Source: Brachycybe producta | Lineage: Eukaryota > Arthropoda > Diplopoda > Playtdesmida > Andrognathidae | Direction of reading: 5' to 3' | Length of the DNA: 64,000 nt | Assembly: GCA_036925085.1 (NCBI GenBank) | Contig: JAUPFP010000071.1 | Span: 477,501 to 541,500 of the forward strand | Part shown: one piece after another, positions 1 through 12,620 of the stretch | Layout: the number at the start of each line of letters is the position of its first letter | Numbering within the stretch: the stretch's first letter is position 1 | Program-made: the position numbers and the translations under genes | The notes under the pieces: generated by a model | What the model was told of the DNA's origin: nothing | Seen by the model: the letters and a program-made list of their open reading frames with translations, nothing else | Databases searched by the model: none

Positions 1-194
1 TCAGGCAAACAACAGTCGCATTTTACGAAAAGTAAAATAAGATCTGAATCACAGACAGAAAACAGAAATAGAAATAAAAAATTAGAATTAAGTTTCAGTT
101 ACTTTCCTTCATTCCTTCACGTTCAAGAATCCTCGCACATTTTAATAGAAAACATTCCAAGAACCTTTTTTGTAATAACTGGCTAAAAGAAGCA

Positions 195-340
195 ACCATA
201 ACGAATGATGCGCCTCAATGACACCCTCCTATTGGCTGATACCATGTAATTCCTCGTTGCAGGAATTCATCATTTTTTTTCCGCATACTTTCAGAATATA
301 ATCATTAAAATTAGATAAATTCACTTTTCAGTCAATCTTT
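195..340 (+). repeat. Dispersed repeat, copy 1 (pairs with 37410-37565)
   Basis: Shares ordered blocks with 37410-37565: CCTATTGGCTGATACCATGTAATT versus a close variant, then a T-run followed by CCG...TACTTTCAG, then ATTAGATAAATTC...TTTTCAGTC. Both copies lie in the same orientation and are followed by a T-rich then A-rich stretch. Family unknown; likely an old transposon. Confidence 0.6.
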
Positions 341-376
341 ATGCCTTTGCCCTTTGCCTTAGGGCAAAGGCATAAA
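338..376. repeat. Perfect 16-bp inverted repeat (GGGCAAAGGCATAAA arms)
   Basis: 338-353 is the exact reverse complement of 361-376, with a 7-nt loop. The GCCCTTTGCC/GGGCAAAGGC wording is reminiscent of the GCCCTAAA element at 45183-45560, but no larger homology was seen. Confidence 0.7.
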
Positions 377-2794
377 TTAAAGTTTCATGCTGAAATTTTT
401 TTTTTTAAAAAAAAAACAAGGTTTTTATGACAATAGTCAATTATTCATAGTCTGCTTTTTCACCTCAAGATGGCCACAAAAAGGCTCAAATTTAAATATT
501 TTCAAACAACTACAAAAGTCTTTTCTAAAAAAAAATTCTTCTCTTCTCGTTTCTAAATCACTTTAATTTTTCTCTTACTTAAGTCGCGTTCAAAACATAA
601 AATATGTGATTGGCCAATACGATTGCAGAACCTTAAACAAATTCTTGCACACTGAATTAAAGAAATCGCTTATCTTTGCTTTTTTTTTGCTAAACATTGT
701 GCAATCTAAACAGCAACATTTTTCCTCTTAGCAAGATTAAGTAATCTTCCTATGAAAATATGGACATTGTGATCGCCACTTTAGAGAGTTAACCATACAT
801 AAAAATTTAATATGGTTAACTCATGCACGTATTTTGTTATCTTTTCATAATGCATACACAAACAAATTATAAAACCACAACTGCCAAATGCAGGAACTTC
901 CAAGACCATTATTATTATATTCATAGCATGACCTTTCTTTGAAAGAAAACACTGTATCACTACAGCTTATGTTTAAACGTCTTTCTTAGATACTTTTGTA
1001 TTTATGTTGCTTTTGTTATAAAATATTAAAAAGCCAATTTTAAAATACGCAAAACTAATGCATTACACTACTGAATGTGTGTAAACCTACGTTTATAATA
1101 CTTAAATAGTGTCGGTCACTGTGTACATTATCTTTATTTAGAAAGCTATTGTTCACCTTTAAAAGACACTACACACTGGTAGTAATGCATTTGTTGTTTG
1201 AAAAATGCCATCTAAATTTTACATGTACCTTTCAGTAAAAAAAACACATCACTGCATCAGTATAGAAATTGTTACTTTTTTCTATTCTAAAGAAAAGAAT
1301 GAGTATTCTATGCTGCCATTCAGTGCATTGCATTTTGGATGGGTGATGGAGTTTATATGAAGAAGAAGAAGAATTCTCTCAAGACTTTCATCTATCTCTC
1401 CACCACTCTATCCTATTCTCACGGGGGAAACCTCTCCAGTATATATTATATCAGCTCCATCTCCGATTCATCACTGTTATATGCCATATGCCAAAGTAGC
1501 AAAGAAGTGAAGGTCAAACAATTGCAACATCTTACTGGCTGGCTGGCATCCATGGAAACTTACAAAATACAACAATATCAACAGCTAGTACGGATCAAAA
1601 GAGAAGAAAAAAAAAAGAATTGCATTCTTTGAAAAAATATTCAAAGACAAGATTCATTTTCTTTAGGCTATACTTATACAGAAACGCGAGCAAAAAAAAA
1701 AACCTCGAACGTGAAACTCAGAAATAAAAAAGTTTTCAAACATGCTAAGAGAAAAGACCTGAGGAAGAGAAATAGAACTTTAAAAAAAAAAGACTGGTGT
1801 AGTCTCATTTTTTTCTCTCCCTACAATCCGAATGAATCCTGCAGCAATTTGTCAGTCTTGCATCTAAACACACTTTTTTTGATTAGTATTCGATGATTTC
1901 ATAGAAGAGGGAAAAAAAAGGAAAGTAAATGCACTTAAAACTAGACGAATACCCATAAAAAATATGTTGGCGGACATAGTCAGTAAGAAGACACCCAACC
2001 AGAAGAACCCAAATGAAGAGTTCTCAAGAACTTAAGCCTCTCTCTCAGAGCTTTATAAAACTTCACGTGTTTGAAAATCCTTCGACTTTCCCCCCCGTAT
2101 AATATATAAAGCTTGTGTATAAATTTATCCTCTCCTCGACTATTCGTTTATAAAATGCCAACTAAAAGCACAATAAATCAAATTAGGGAGAAAAAAATGA
2201 GAAAAGAGCCCCCAATTCTCTAACTAAATAATATATTTTTTGTATAATTCAGTAAAATGTGATTTTTGATGAATCCAAAACAGATCCAGTATTTACAATT
2301 ATTTTAATTCTATTTGTTTACTTTATATGTATTTAGTAGTATATAAAATATAAAACATGTATATATTTAATAATTTATATATAAATGCATCATGGTCCAT
2401 GTAAAAAAGTTAATTCAAAACAGAATACTGTGTAACACAACTTTGCAAAGTGCAAAAAAAAAAGTGATGGGTCACAAATGGTCAAAACATTCGTAGTTGT
2501 AGTTTTGGTTTGTCTTAGATCTATTAACTCTTGTCAAACAATGATTAAAGTCACAAAACTAAACACAGAATATCTTTCCAGATGTAATCTCGGTAAAGAA
2601 GCTCACAATCATTTCTTGTTTAAATAATTTATTAGAAAATAAACGTGATTAGTATGCCATATAATATTGTAACATCACTAACATGAGCAATGGACATACT
2701 AAAGAATTAGTAACAAAATTTCATATAAAAAATTGTTCCACGTTCCATCATGTACGTAATGTGACACTTCGCATAACCTAGATGCCATACAGAA

Positions 2795-3065
2795 TGTCAC
2801 ACACCGAGCCCCAGATGAACTTGCCTTAGTAGAAGGGCAGAGCTAAAGGAGAATTCCCAGAACTCGTGTCAATCACTTCGATTTTAGGGGTAAGTCCCTA
2901 AAATGCCTTTCCATGTTAGAAACTGTTTTTGATCTGGGGTCAGTATTTGGTCCACTTGACCCATGACTGGGCCTCAGGGGTGTCAGTCGCTCGTCCCTAG
3001 AGAGAAACAATAAAAAGTAACACGGAGGCAAGCCCCAGAGAATTAGTTTTAAGTTTTGTTCAGTG
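2795..3065 (+). mobile_element. LTR-retrotransposon LTR fragment, family related to 7131
   Basis: Starts TGTCACACACC, like the TGTGACACCC starts of the copies at 7131 and 16726. It then shares the order CCCTAAAATGCCTTTCC, a GGTCAGTATTTGGTCCAC block, and GGGCCTCAGGGGTGTCAGTCG, matching the GAGCCCTGAGGTGACAGT block of the 7131 copy. Divergence is considerable. The higher-GC stretch continuing to about 3340 may be adjacent internal sequence, but I could not align it to the gag-like region of the other copies. Confidence 0.55.
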
Positions 3066-6000
3066 TTATGACATATTTGACACTTTTTAAGCTTTTTTTT
3101 GTAACAAAAAAAAACCTTTTTAGTTATCGTTGTTTATATTTTGAAAACTGGATTATTAATCCAGGGGTTTAGACAAAACAGAAACCTCTTGAGGATCTCT
3201 CTATTGTTCCTAACGGAAGAAATTCTAGGCGAAGTCACCATCATCAGTGACCTCAAACGTGGAATTCAAGCTCCGGCTAAAAGGAGTTATGCTTCTCGGA
3301 GGTAGACCAACCTGGTCACGCCGAGGATGCCACAATAATATGAAAATAAAATCACTGTTGAGTCTTAGTAAGTCTAAAGTAATTTATACAGATAAAAACG
3401 GAACAATAAAATCATACAAAAATAAATTACTTTTTCAAGTAATTAGCGTTTCACCACATTACGAGTAAAATTGGTACTTGGTATTCGTAATTAAATACCT
3501 TTATTAATGAAAATGCAATTCCTTTTCAAGATTCTTTTTCTCAAACTACCCGGTGCTCCAAATTTGCGTGTAAGTTGTAACTGTTCCTTATTATTGTCAA
3601 ACAGACTGATTATATGTTTGTGATCGTCACTTTCTATATTCAATTTTATAATTGTTGTTTTTGTATTTATTTATTTTCTCTAACATCTGATTCGTAATAG
3701 GAAAGTAATGTAGTTCAAATGCTTTAGGAAAAAGAGTAATTGTAATTCGTTTCTTTTCAAAATTTAGTAATTATACGTTCGAATTACTTCGGAAAATAAT
3801 TTATTCCAATAACACTAACACAACTAACACCAAGAAATTACAATACAAAATGCAAGTATGTCTCATTTGCTTTCAATGGAATTTTCATTCAGTATATTCT
3901 ATTTTGTATAATTGACGAATAATTTTGTTGTATTCAATGTTTTAGATCTATTTTCAGAAGGTATGCTGTGTAATTCTCAGTTTGCTGAAAATTACAATCA
4001 TCAACTCAGCAATGTACGAATATATCTTTTCAGATCAAAAACAATTTAGTAATTTAAAAAAAATCATAAATCATATAAATGTGTATAGTTGTAGACAGGA
4101 ACAATAGGAAATGTTGCCTTAACATCATAGTTTAAAAAAAAACATTGATTCATTTCCCAAACAAAATTTGAAAAAAAGCCACAGGAAATAAATGAAACAT
4201 ATTTCTTTTATGAACCTCAAGACTATTTCTTTGGAATTTCATGTGAAACAGAATATTGACCACATGACTATCTAAAATCACATATATACAGTATATATGG
4301 GTCAAAGATGGCTGGCTCCTTAGCTGGTTGGTATAACCAACCAACCATCTTTAGAACTCTTCAAATAGCAGACAAATCCATTAAAGTAAATGGATGGATC
4401 ATGGACTGAATGAACATTTCTGTCATGACTGAATACAAAAACATTTCAAATTGGCACAGTGCTTATTCGAATTCTGTACAATGCATGGAATTTTTGCTTT
4501 TTTTTTTCTTCTTCTTCTTCTTCTTTAGTGACCCTACAGTGACTGTCCATCTGAAAGACAGAGAAAACTAACTTTTTTTTTCTAAGGCACTTTAGTGACT
4601 TTCCTTGTAGGAAACAACATAAGATTATTTCTGTTTTTCTACAGAAGGATTAATAATTTGTCTTCAACAAACATCTTGTTGACTGAAAACGTGAACGTTA
4701 TAAATAGCACTTAAGAAGAAGGTGTACAATACTTATATAAAATGCAGGAAACGACATAAAAAATAGACCAGTCTAAATTCTCTATCTCTATTCAGTGACT
4801 TCATTTTGAAAATAAAAACAATGACCAAAAATGAAATAGAAATGAAAATGGAAAATGAAATGAATTAAATTGAAAGACGATGATGAGAAAAAACTATTGA
4901 TGAAAAAATTATAAAGATAATAAAAAAATAACTCCATATGTTGCTTTTACTCTGAAATTGCAGTACTTATTTTTAAAGAGGCTTTGTTCTCAGGTTAAAT
5001 GATGCACCTGGTTAAATGACAATGGTTAAATGACCTAAAAACTACATGTAGCTTTTGTTAGAACTACAGAAATAGATGTAAAATAAACAAGTCAGGAATG
5101 AAGAGTGGTTTGGCTCAGCATCACACTTTATTTTAAGAAACAACTCAAAACGAAAAAAGGAAGAAGAAAAGCACAGAAAATTCGAATAGACATAAAAGGC
5201 CTACTTAGAAAAACACTATTTTGCTCTATTTCTCTCAGACAGCTTTTCAAAATTAACACAGATTTATTTTCGTTAGCAAGGATGTAATAGTAGAAGTAGT
5301 AGTATGCCTTTCAATATGGCAAGTGCCTGGCTTCACTTTCTGTCTCTCTCTCTCTCATTTGTTTTTAACGACAACAACTAAACGAGAAGAAATGATGACA
5401 TTCAGGAAGACGTCATTTGTCGCCATCAAAACCCACGTTTCTTTAGTAAACCCCCTTCTCTCCCCAATTCGAAAATGGTGCAAAATGTGAAATGAGGCAG
5501 AAAAGTACCTGTAAACATGCCTATAAAAGCTTACAAGGGAAATAAATGGGGGGAGCTAACTAGAAACTATGTGAACTTGTGAAGGGCTTGTTACATCAAA
5601 CATACTCATATATTATATTTTTGTATAACTTATTCTTTAAAACAAACTTAATAATAACTACTATAACGAATAAATGGCTTTGTCATGTTACCATATTGTC
5701 CAATTTTTTTTTTCCAAACCTATTTTTCCTTAAATATAATTTAAAAGCAATTCTCAACATAAACACGTCATTTTAGATTCAATGTTGTAGCATTCTTCTT
5801 ATTGAGATTCTAGGGTAAAAAAAACCATTTCAGAAGTAACATTACGAATTTAGATAGAATTAGAATAGTTAGTGAATATACTTAAAAAGATTTCCAATGA
5901 CGATCAGTACCAGCTTTAGGCCAGGGTACCCAGCCCTGAGAGGGGAATCAAAAATTGATTTTCACTCATTTTATTTAGAATCATCTATCATCTTTATAAT

Positions 6001-6930
6001 AACTATTGTGAAATGAGAAAGATAAATAAATGAATAAAATAAACCAAACTTAGAATTTTTTATCCTAAAATTACTTAGTAAATTTAAACGTTTACATCCA
6101 TTATGTAAATCTTTGTGTGAACTATTTTCGGCAAATTTACTTTGAAGAAAACTTATTTTAAAAAAAAATAGTCACTTATTCAATATACGCTCGGTATTTG
6201 TGTTAAGTTTGAGTGAAACCGAAAATTTGATAAAATTAGATTAACATCATAATAAACATAGTATCATCACATTTTTAAGCTGACAAGAAATTCTAATTCT
6301 ACTTAAGTTGAAGATATCACACCTTTGCATATTCCAATTACATTTAAAACCGTTTTTTCCAGTTTTTGAGTGTGAAAGTATAATAAAAATACATTTTGAT
6401 AGGTTATCATATTTTAAAATTAAACATACAGTATAATCTACTTGTAGAAATAACTATGTAGATTTATACAATTAAAAATAACACACCAACGAAGAATTGA
6501 AAGTAAATAAAACTTGAAAAAAATCGTTTATCTTTAATAATGGAGGGAACGCGGTAAAAAAAAGTTTTACCCTATCTGAAATACATGTAAATTAGAATTT
6601 CTCTGCATAGAAATACAAAAACACGGCAAAAAAAAAAAACACAACGTACACACACACAGATGGATACCAACATTTCTCAGCACGACACTAATTCTCAAAC
6701 GTTATTCAAATGCCAGACGTTCTTAACGAGTCTCATGACGAAAGAAAAAGAAGAAAAATATTCTCACGAGTCACACAACTTTTCTATATATTGTATATAC
6801 CACGGCACATTTACATTATTGTTATAAATATTACAACAATCTTGAATGTATTTTATATGCTAAATGTAATGATTTCGTCGATATTATGTATGCAAGTAAC
6901 ATTGCTCAGAACTCTAACTACTTGTATTGG

Positions 6931-7005
6931 CACAGTTAGTAGCAATTTTATATTTAAAGTTTTTTTTAAAAAAAAACTTTAAATATAAAATTACTACGAA
7001 CTGTG
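6931..7005. repeat. Near-perfect 75-bp hairpin
   Basis: CACAGTTAGTAGCAATTTTA followed by TATTTAAAG and a T-run is mirrored by an A-run, CTTTAAATATAAAATTACTA and CGAACTGTG. Only small mismatches occur in about 36-bp arms, and the centre is the T8/A9 switch. It lies 125 bp upstream of the LTR at 7131. Probably a foldback MITE; a hairpin transcript is possible but unsupported. Confidence 0.8.
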
Positions 7006-7130
7006 ATGCTTTTGTATCTTTTTCTTTTAGCTCAATCTCAAGTGAAAAAACAAAAATTCTTAAAAATGAAATTGGCATAAAAAGGTTATTGAAAAGTGGC
7101 ATACCGAAATATCGGAAACTTTCCGCATAT

Positions 7131-8000
7131 TGTGACACCCTGTAGTAACAGAATGGTGAAACACCCGGCAGAAATTCCTCTCTGTCGACACGGCACCCCT
7201 TGGTGCACAGATGTTCAGACTTGGGTGGCCCGAATTCTAAGTGAATTCGTAGAACCCAGGCTAACCGTGAGAAATTGGAAATAAGAGTCCCAAAAATACC
7301 TTTCCTTTTAAGGTAATATCCCCGGCCCAGGGCAATGATTGGCCCAGTTGGTCAATCATTGAGCCCTGAGGTGACAGTTGCCCCTCCCAGGAGACCGGAC
7401 AAGTGAGCTTGAGACTTGAGTGTGAGCACAGTCAGAGTTTTGACACTGAGAGTTACAGTCAGAGTGTAGAGTTCAAACGAGCAAGTTTGAACTACAGAGT
7501 TTGAAAGTTAAACAGTAAAGTTCTAACTGAAAAAGTGCAATGTAATAATATACAAGAGAATTATGTAAATGTCAACATATCGCAGTAAAGAGTTTTGATA
7601 TTTTATTTTATCTACAAGAATTTGTGCGTGTTGTACATTGAATTGTTTTGAGTTTAGCACTCCGAAAATAATGGAGTATCCAGCGGAAGGCACTCAGATA
7701 ATACCTGAGTCCCTCCGCCTGGAGCCTCCAGGGACTCGAACAAACAGAAGGACTGAAGTCACGTCGGAATCGTCAAGTACTATACCGAAGATCCCTAGGA
7801 AGAGACGGTCTTTTTGTGGGCCGTTACCAGGCCAGGCAATTGAATGTCGTGCCCGGTAAAATCAACCCCCAGAGGAACAGAGGCTGGCCCACAGCCGACA
7901 ACAGAGTCGACTTCGGCACCACCGGTTCAACGTCAAAAGAGTTTGCGAAACGGTGGCGCCAAAGGGCCAGCAACGTCACAATATATCAGCTACATAACAA
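7131..8000 (+). mobile_element. LTR retrotransposon remnant: LTR plus start of a gag-like ORF
   Basis: The LTR-like part starts TGTGACACCCTGTAG at 7131 and runs to roughly 7640. It is GC-richer than its surroundings. A reading frame from ATG at 7671 begins MEYPAEGTQIIPESL and shares many residues with the copy at 16726 (PESL, LEPP, PKIPRK). It stops at 7859; a second frame continues with TPRGTEAGPQPTTEST and APPVQ, which is shared with the other copy in a single frame, so this copy carries a frameshift. No protease, reverse transcriptase or integrase follows: the element is cut off near 8000. Gypsy-type assignment is an inference. Confidence 0.65.
7671..7859 (+). pseudogene. Gag-like N-terminal fragment of the LTR element
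   Basis: 62 codons rich in P, E, R and S, with a basic PKIPRKRRSF segment near residues 38-47 and a stop at 7857-7859. No nucleocapsid zinc knuckle is visible because the element is truncated. Similarity to 16870-17235 supports a once-coding region. Confidence 0.5.
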
Positions 8001-9458
8001 ATATATTGTATAGTGTTACTATTCATTTATACATCTCATAAGCATTAAGCATGTTTCTGTGCCCATATCAGCTGGAAATGGCTTTCATATACACCCACAG
8101 ACCTTTGTGTATAAGTGACATTTGACAGGGAATATCAAGTAGACTACGTAGGTCTACATTGTATACAGTCAATAATAATATAAAATGACAGCTAACGTCC
8201 ATCTATTTCTTATAGCCCCCTTTCATCAACCAAAAAATCGCAAAGATGAAAAAAAAACTGCGTTTGTGGCGAACGGTAAAGAAACGAGAGAAAAAAAAGT
8301 GGTTCCCAATACTGAATATTATTTAAAAGCAAACATTGAAATCGATGTGTTTTTTTTTTCGCGTTTTCCCCTTTTTTTTGTATGTCATCAACCTTTCTTT
8401 CCATTTATTTAGTTCAGTATATAAAACAAGAAACAAATAAAAGTCAAGTTTCTATGGTCGAAAAACTCCAAAGAATATAAGTAAAGGACATTTACTTTCT
8501 TATAAGAGAAATTCACATAAAACTCCACTTAAAGTACAGATCATTTCAACCTATTCAATTTGAAGTTCAAATTCTAAGCATATTTACTTCTAGAATACAA
8601 CAAAGAATGGAGTGGAAATAAATATATTTTTTTTTCAACTTGCTTTTATTATATATAGTGAATTTAGAAATTGAAATATAAATGACGAAAAAATTCACTT
8701 ATTTCAAAATTTATTCCGAGTCTCTCTCTTTTTTTTTTTTTTTTGCTATTTCTTCTTCTGCTGTAATTTTAATCTCAACTACAGTATAAGTGTGCAATAT
8801 ATAAATCTAAAATGATCTCAATAATAAACAACTAAATGAAGAAACGTTACGAACTGAATGAAATTGCCTTCGAGCATTACGAATTCACTAAATACAACAA
8901 CAGTTGAAATAGTAGTAGACTATAAGAAAATCAATGTTAGAAAAGAACCCCTTCAAGCAGGTTTTTCATTCAGGAGTTACTTCTAATGTATATGCAAATC
9001 TCCAGGTGGCCATTTTGTATTCTTAAGACAAACACATTGGGTACAACTACTAAGCCTATACATACACACGAATAACAACAGCAGCACCACATGCATATTA
9101 AGTAACCCTTTCGTTTGTGATAACATCTTGAAAGATTTTACCACTTCACTATTAATGACTTATTAAAGACCATGTTCAGTGTTGCGAACTATAGAGGAGG
9201 CTATGGAGAAGAACAGACAGAACTTTATAATTGTCAGTGGCACCGAATATACGCTAAAAGTATAACAGGATGAAGAAAAAACACAGGGGATTGGAAAACT
9301 CAGCTGCTGTTAATATACAGAGTGTTTAGTTTAAAGTGTTCCATCACAATAACTCGGGCCCAAGTTCAAGTTAGGTTTGAGCAAACATTAGTTGACATAG
9401 CTAAATTACAGTCATACCCGCACTTAAATAAAAGGAAATACGTTACTTAAAATCGTGA

Positions 9459-9738
9459 AACTGGTTACACATGGACCACTTTGTGGCGCCACAAAAAAGC
9501 GGTCACAGCGGTTACATAGGTGTTCACATGAGCCATCGCCCTCATGTTTCCTGTGCCACAGTGTCGATGAGTTGTCGAGTTCTGCCACAGGTGGCGACCA
9601 CCGATTTTTTTATCGGTGGTGATCAAAGTCATATCATTTGCCCGCATTGACAGCAAACCATAATTGGCCTTTATTCACACGAACCTCTTTGTAGCACTAC
9701 TCAATTGTGGCAGCCACCCGAGTGGTCCACGTGAAGCC
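9459..9738. mobile_element. Nested MITE with ~35-bp imperfect terminal inverted repeats
   Basis: Left terminus reads ACTGGTTACACATGGACCAC then TTTGTGGCGCCACAA. The reverse complement of the right terminus reads ACTGGCTTCACGTGGACCAC then TCGGGTGGCTGCCACAA. The element is about 280 bp and clearly GC-richer than the surrounding DNA. It contains an internal hairpin (CCACCGATTTTTTTATCGGTGG). I see no clear target duplication, so the superfamily is open. Confidence 0.65.
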
Positions 9739-10104
9739 AGTAACTTAAACATCGTTGACAGAAAGAAAGTCACTTCATTGCAATTTGCTCGTGTATTTTG
9801 TTATACTCATGTATATATTTGTTACATTAGTCGATTTCTTTTGTTTTATGATTATTAAATAAAAAAAACTTTAATAAAATACGTTTGCCTCAATAAACCT
9901 ATCATATTCTAAACTTTGTGATTGAAATCAGTGCCCCTGATGTCATGTGCATGAGTTAAAGTTTCAACTCTGTTTCATATTCAACCCGTGGTTTGAATGT
10001 CAATACCGTTCTTGAAAACATTGAAATTACCATTACTGACTAGTGACCATTTAACACCACTAAACTATATGTTAACAAATGTCTCTTGCCTAATACCTAG
10101 TACA

Positions 10105-10370
10105 CGCCTGATAATTTAAATGCATTTAAATAATGAACGTGTTCTACAGAGCCCTGTGAAGGGGCAAACAATCAATATGTCGAATTCAATTTATTTAGTT
10201 AATAATCTGAAAATATTGAGTTAATACTTAAACAATTAACAAAAAATATTGATTTAGTATTTTTCAATTTAAAATATTAATAATAAAAGTCAATTTTTAT
10301 TTGGTTCATATCCTTAACTGGATTCCGTATAAATTCACCTAAACACATTTAATTTCAATACTTATGTAAG
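10105..10370 (+). repeat. Dispersed direct repeat, copy 1 (pairs with 12351-12620)
   Basis: Shares long blocks in the same order with 12351-12620, for example TGTTCTACAGAGCCC, AATATGTCGAATTCAATTTA, AAAATATTGAGTTAATACTT and GATTTAGTATT, with small indels. This copy forms the right part of the mariner-like element. Confidence 0.85.
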
Positions 10371-12350
10371 TAATTTGGCAAGAAAACTTTAAAGTGAACA
10401 CCCTGTATTAGCTAAACTTACAACACAATTTTAGAAATTCAATACATGTTTGTATGATAAAACAAAAATCCCGGCGATGATATTCTTTTAAATGCTAATT
10501 AATATAACAAAATTCTGTTTCTTGCTCAATTTCTTTTTATTTAATAAGTTTTGTTTACTTCAGAGATTTTTACAAGGGGGGGGGGGGGGTGAAAAAAAAA
10601 CTATTCTCATTTTGTAGAGAGAGAGCGAGAGAGACACCTAAAAACAAGAAGACTAAAATGAACAACACAACAAACTTCTAATTTATTTGCTGTCAAGCAG
10701 AAAACTAATACGAATACGTAAAGAAGAAGCTCAGAGAAACTATTAATTCTACGTTAATCCCCACCACGCACAAGTTAAAGTCCCACAGGTGGCATACAAT
10801 CTACAGCATTCCAGGTGCTCCCTTCTCTCAATCTTTTTTTTTCTAATGATTATATTGCACTCGACAAATATATAATTAAAGACAGTTAAATCCCACTTCT
10901 TCTAATGTAACAACGGTAAAAGGAGTATCCTTTAAAGAGATTGTCTTCCTTTTTTTTATTTATAATTTTTATTAATAAATTGGTCCAAATTCCTCATAAT
11001 CCCCTTAATCGAACCTAACTAATTATAGGCCAAGTAAGATTTAGAAATAAGGTTTTATATCACAAGAGTTCCCCGCCCCCCCCCCCAAATCAATGAATGC
11101 ATTTTACTGTAATCATAAGTGTAGACTAATTTTAGGCCATGTATTTTCAATGGTTGCTTTTAGATTTGTTGTGGTTCTTTTTTAAAAATGCCAGTGACGT
11201 TGTTTATAAATACAAATTTTCTCTGATCTTCTATAATATACAAGTTCGAAATAAAACACTACAGTTATAAATAAATCATCTCTTGTTTATGTGTAAAACC
11301 AAACTGATCAATATTATATAAGTATATCAAATAACAGAGAAAAACCTAAAGCATTTTCAAAACCATACAATGCAGAAAACACATAATTGCATATCATCGA
11401 GTAATAATCATTATTTTGATACAATGACACAAGTACTTCTTGAGCCAATAGTTATTATAAATCCTTCAGATAATCTCTGTTTATACATCCCCAATGAGTG
11501 GAATACAATATAACACTTTACCAAAGGAATTAATAATAATAATAATAATAAGCATGAATTGGCTTTAAAACATAATCAACGAATTGTTAATAACAGAAAC
11601 ATCAATTCAACAATGGCAATATCCTATTACGCAATTAGAAAACGGTAATAATAATTTGAAATATAACAAGCCAACTCATTGAACATCATCAAATGTTAAC
11701 AAATGGTAGATGGTTATTAACATCCTAACCTTTGTTATGTTGTAATTTAATATAATGAAAGTAAAAAAAAAAAGGTTTAAAAGAAATATTTTGTCGGTTA
11801 CTTGGAGACGCCTAAATACATAATTTTTCTCAAAATATTGGATAAAATGATGCAATTAATAATTAGCTACCCGATAGTTATAAAAAGAAAACGGTTTACT
11901 TATTAAGTTATTAGTAACAGAACGACCTAAGTAAACAAACAACCAAAGTAACCTAAGCAAAATTTGCGCTTAGCCTATTTCCTACTTCGAAAGTGTGATT
12001 TCAAAATCAATATGTGTTCAATCAACAAATATAAAAAGTGTAATAACAATAATATTATGTGTGGTCCTATTTATTTATGAACAGATGATTTCCAAACTCT
12101 TGATTCTTTTTTTTTATTTCCAGGAGCAAAATTAAGAAAAACTTGAAAGTCTTTTTGGAAAGTAGAAGGGCAGCTCAACCTCTAAAGGGCATTTTTATGT
12201 TGATATCTTTTAAAATAAACTTTTTATAAACAACAAAAAAACATCACCCTACTAAGCATCGTTTGCTTAAGCTGGATTACCTGTATTTTTTAACTTGGAT
12301 AAAAACCTTATTTTGAAAGAAATCATTAAACTACTCATATGTAGTAAACA

Positions 12351-12620
12351 TCTGATAATTTAAATGCAATTAAATAATAAATGTGTTCTACAGAGCCCAT
12401 GAAGGGCAAACAAACAATATGTCGAATTCAATTTATTCAGTTAATAATCTCAAAATATTGAGTTAATACTTAAATATAATATAGAAACTATTAACAAAAT
12501 ATTGATTTAGTATTAATTTAAACTATTAATAATAAAGTCAATTTTTATTTGGTTTCATGTCCTTAACTTTATTCCGTATAATTCACCTAAACGCATTTAA
12601 TTTGAATTCATTTAACCCAT
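12351..12620 (+). repeat. Dispersed direct repeat, copy 2 (pairs with 10105-10370)
   Basis: Second copy, 2.25 kb away and same orientation, with an extra AATATAATATAGAAAC-type insertion relative to copy 1. It has no mariner-like terminus at its right end, so it is probably a truncated copy. Confidence 0.85.

Larger units (their letters stand above)
9318..10405. mobile_element. Mariner-like element with TA target duplication, non-coding remnant
   Basis: Left end CAGAGTGTTTAGTTTAAAGT and the reverse complement of the right end CAGGGTGTTCACTTTAAAGT agree in 15 of 20 positions. Both are flanked by TA (9316-9317 and 10406-10407), the Tc1/mariner target site. The element is about 1.09 kb, and I find no intact transposase. 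It has been invaded by the palindromic MITE at 9459-9738. Its right part (10105-10370) is duplicated at 12351-12620. Confidence 0.6.

Noticed and set aside
338..376. Perfect hairpin considered as a terminator
   Set aside because: The window is eukaryotic; factor-independent terminators do not apply.
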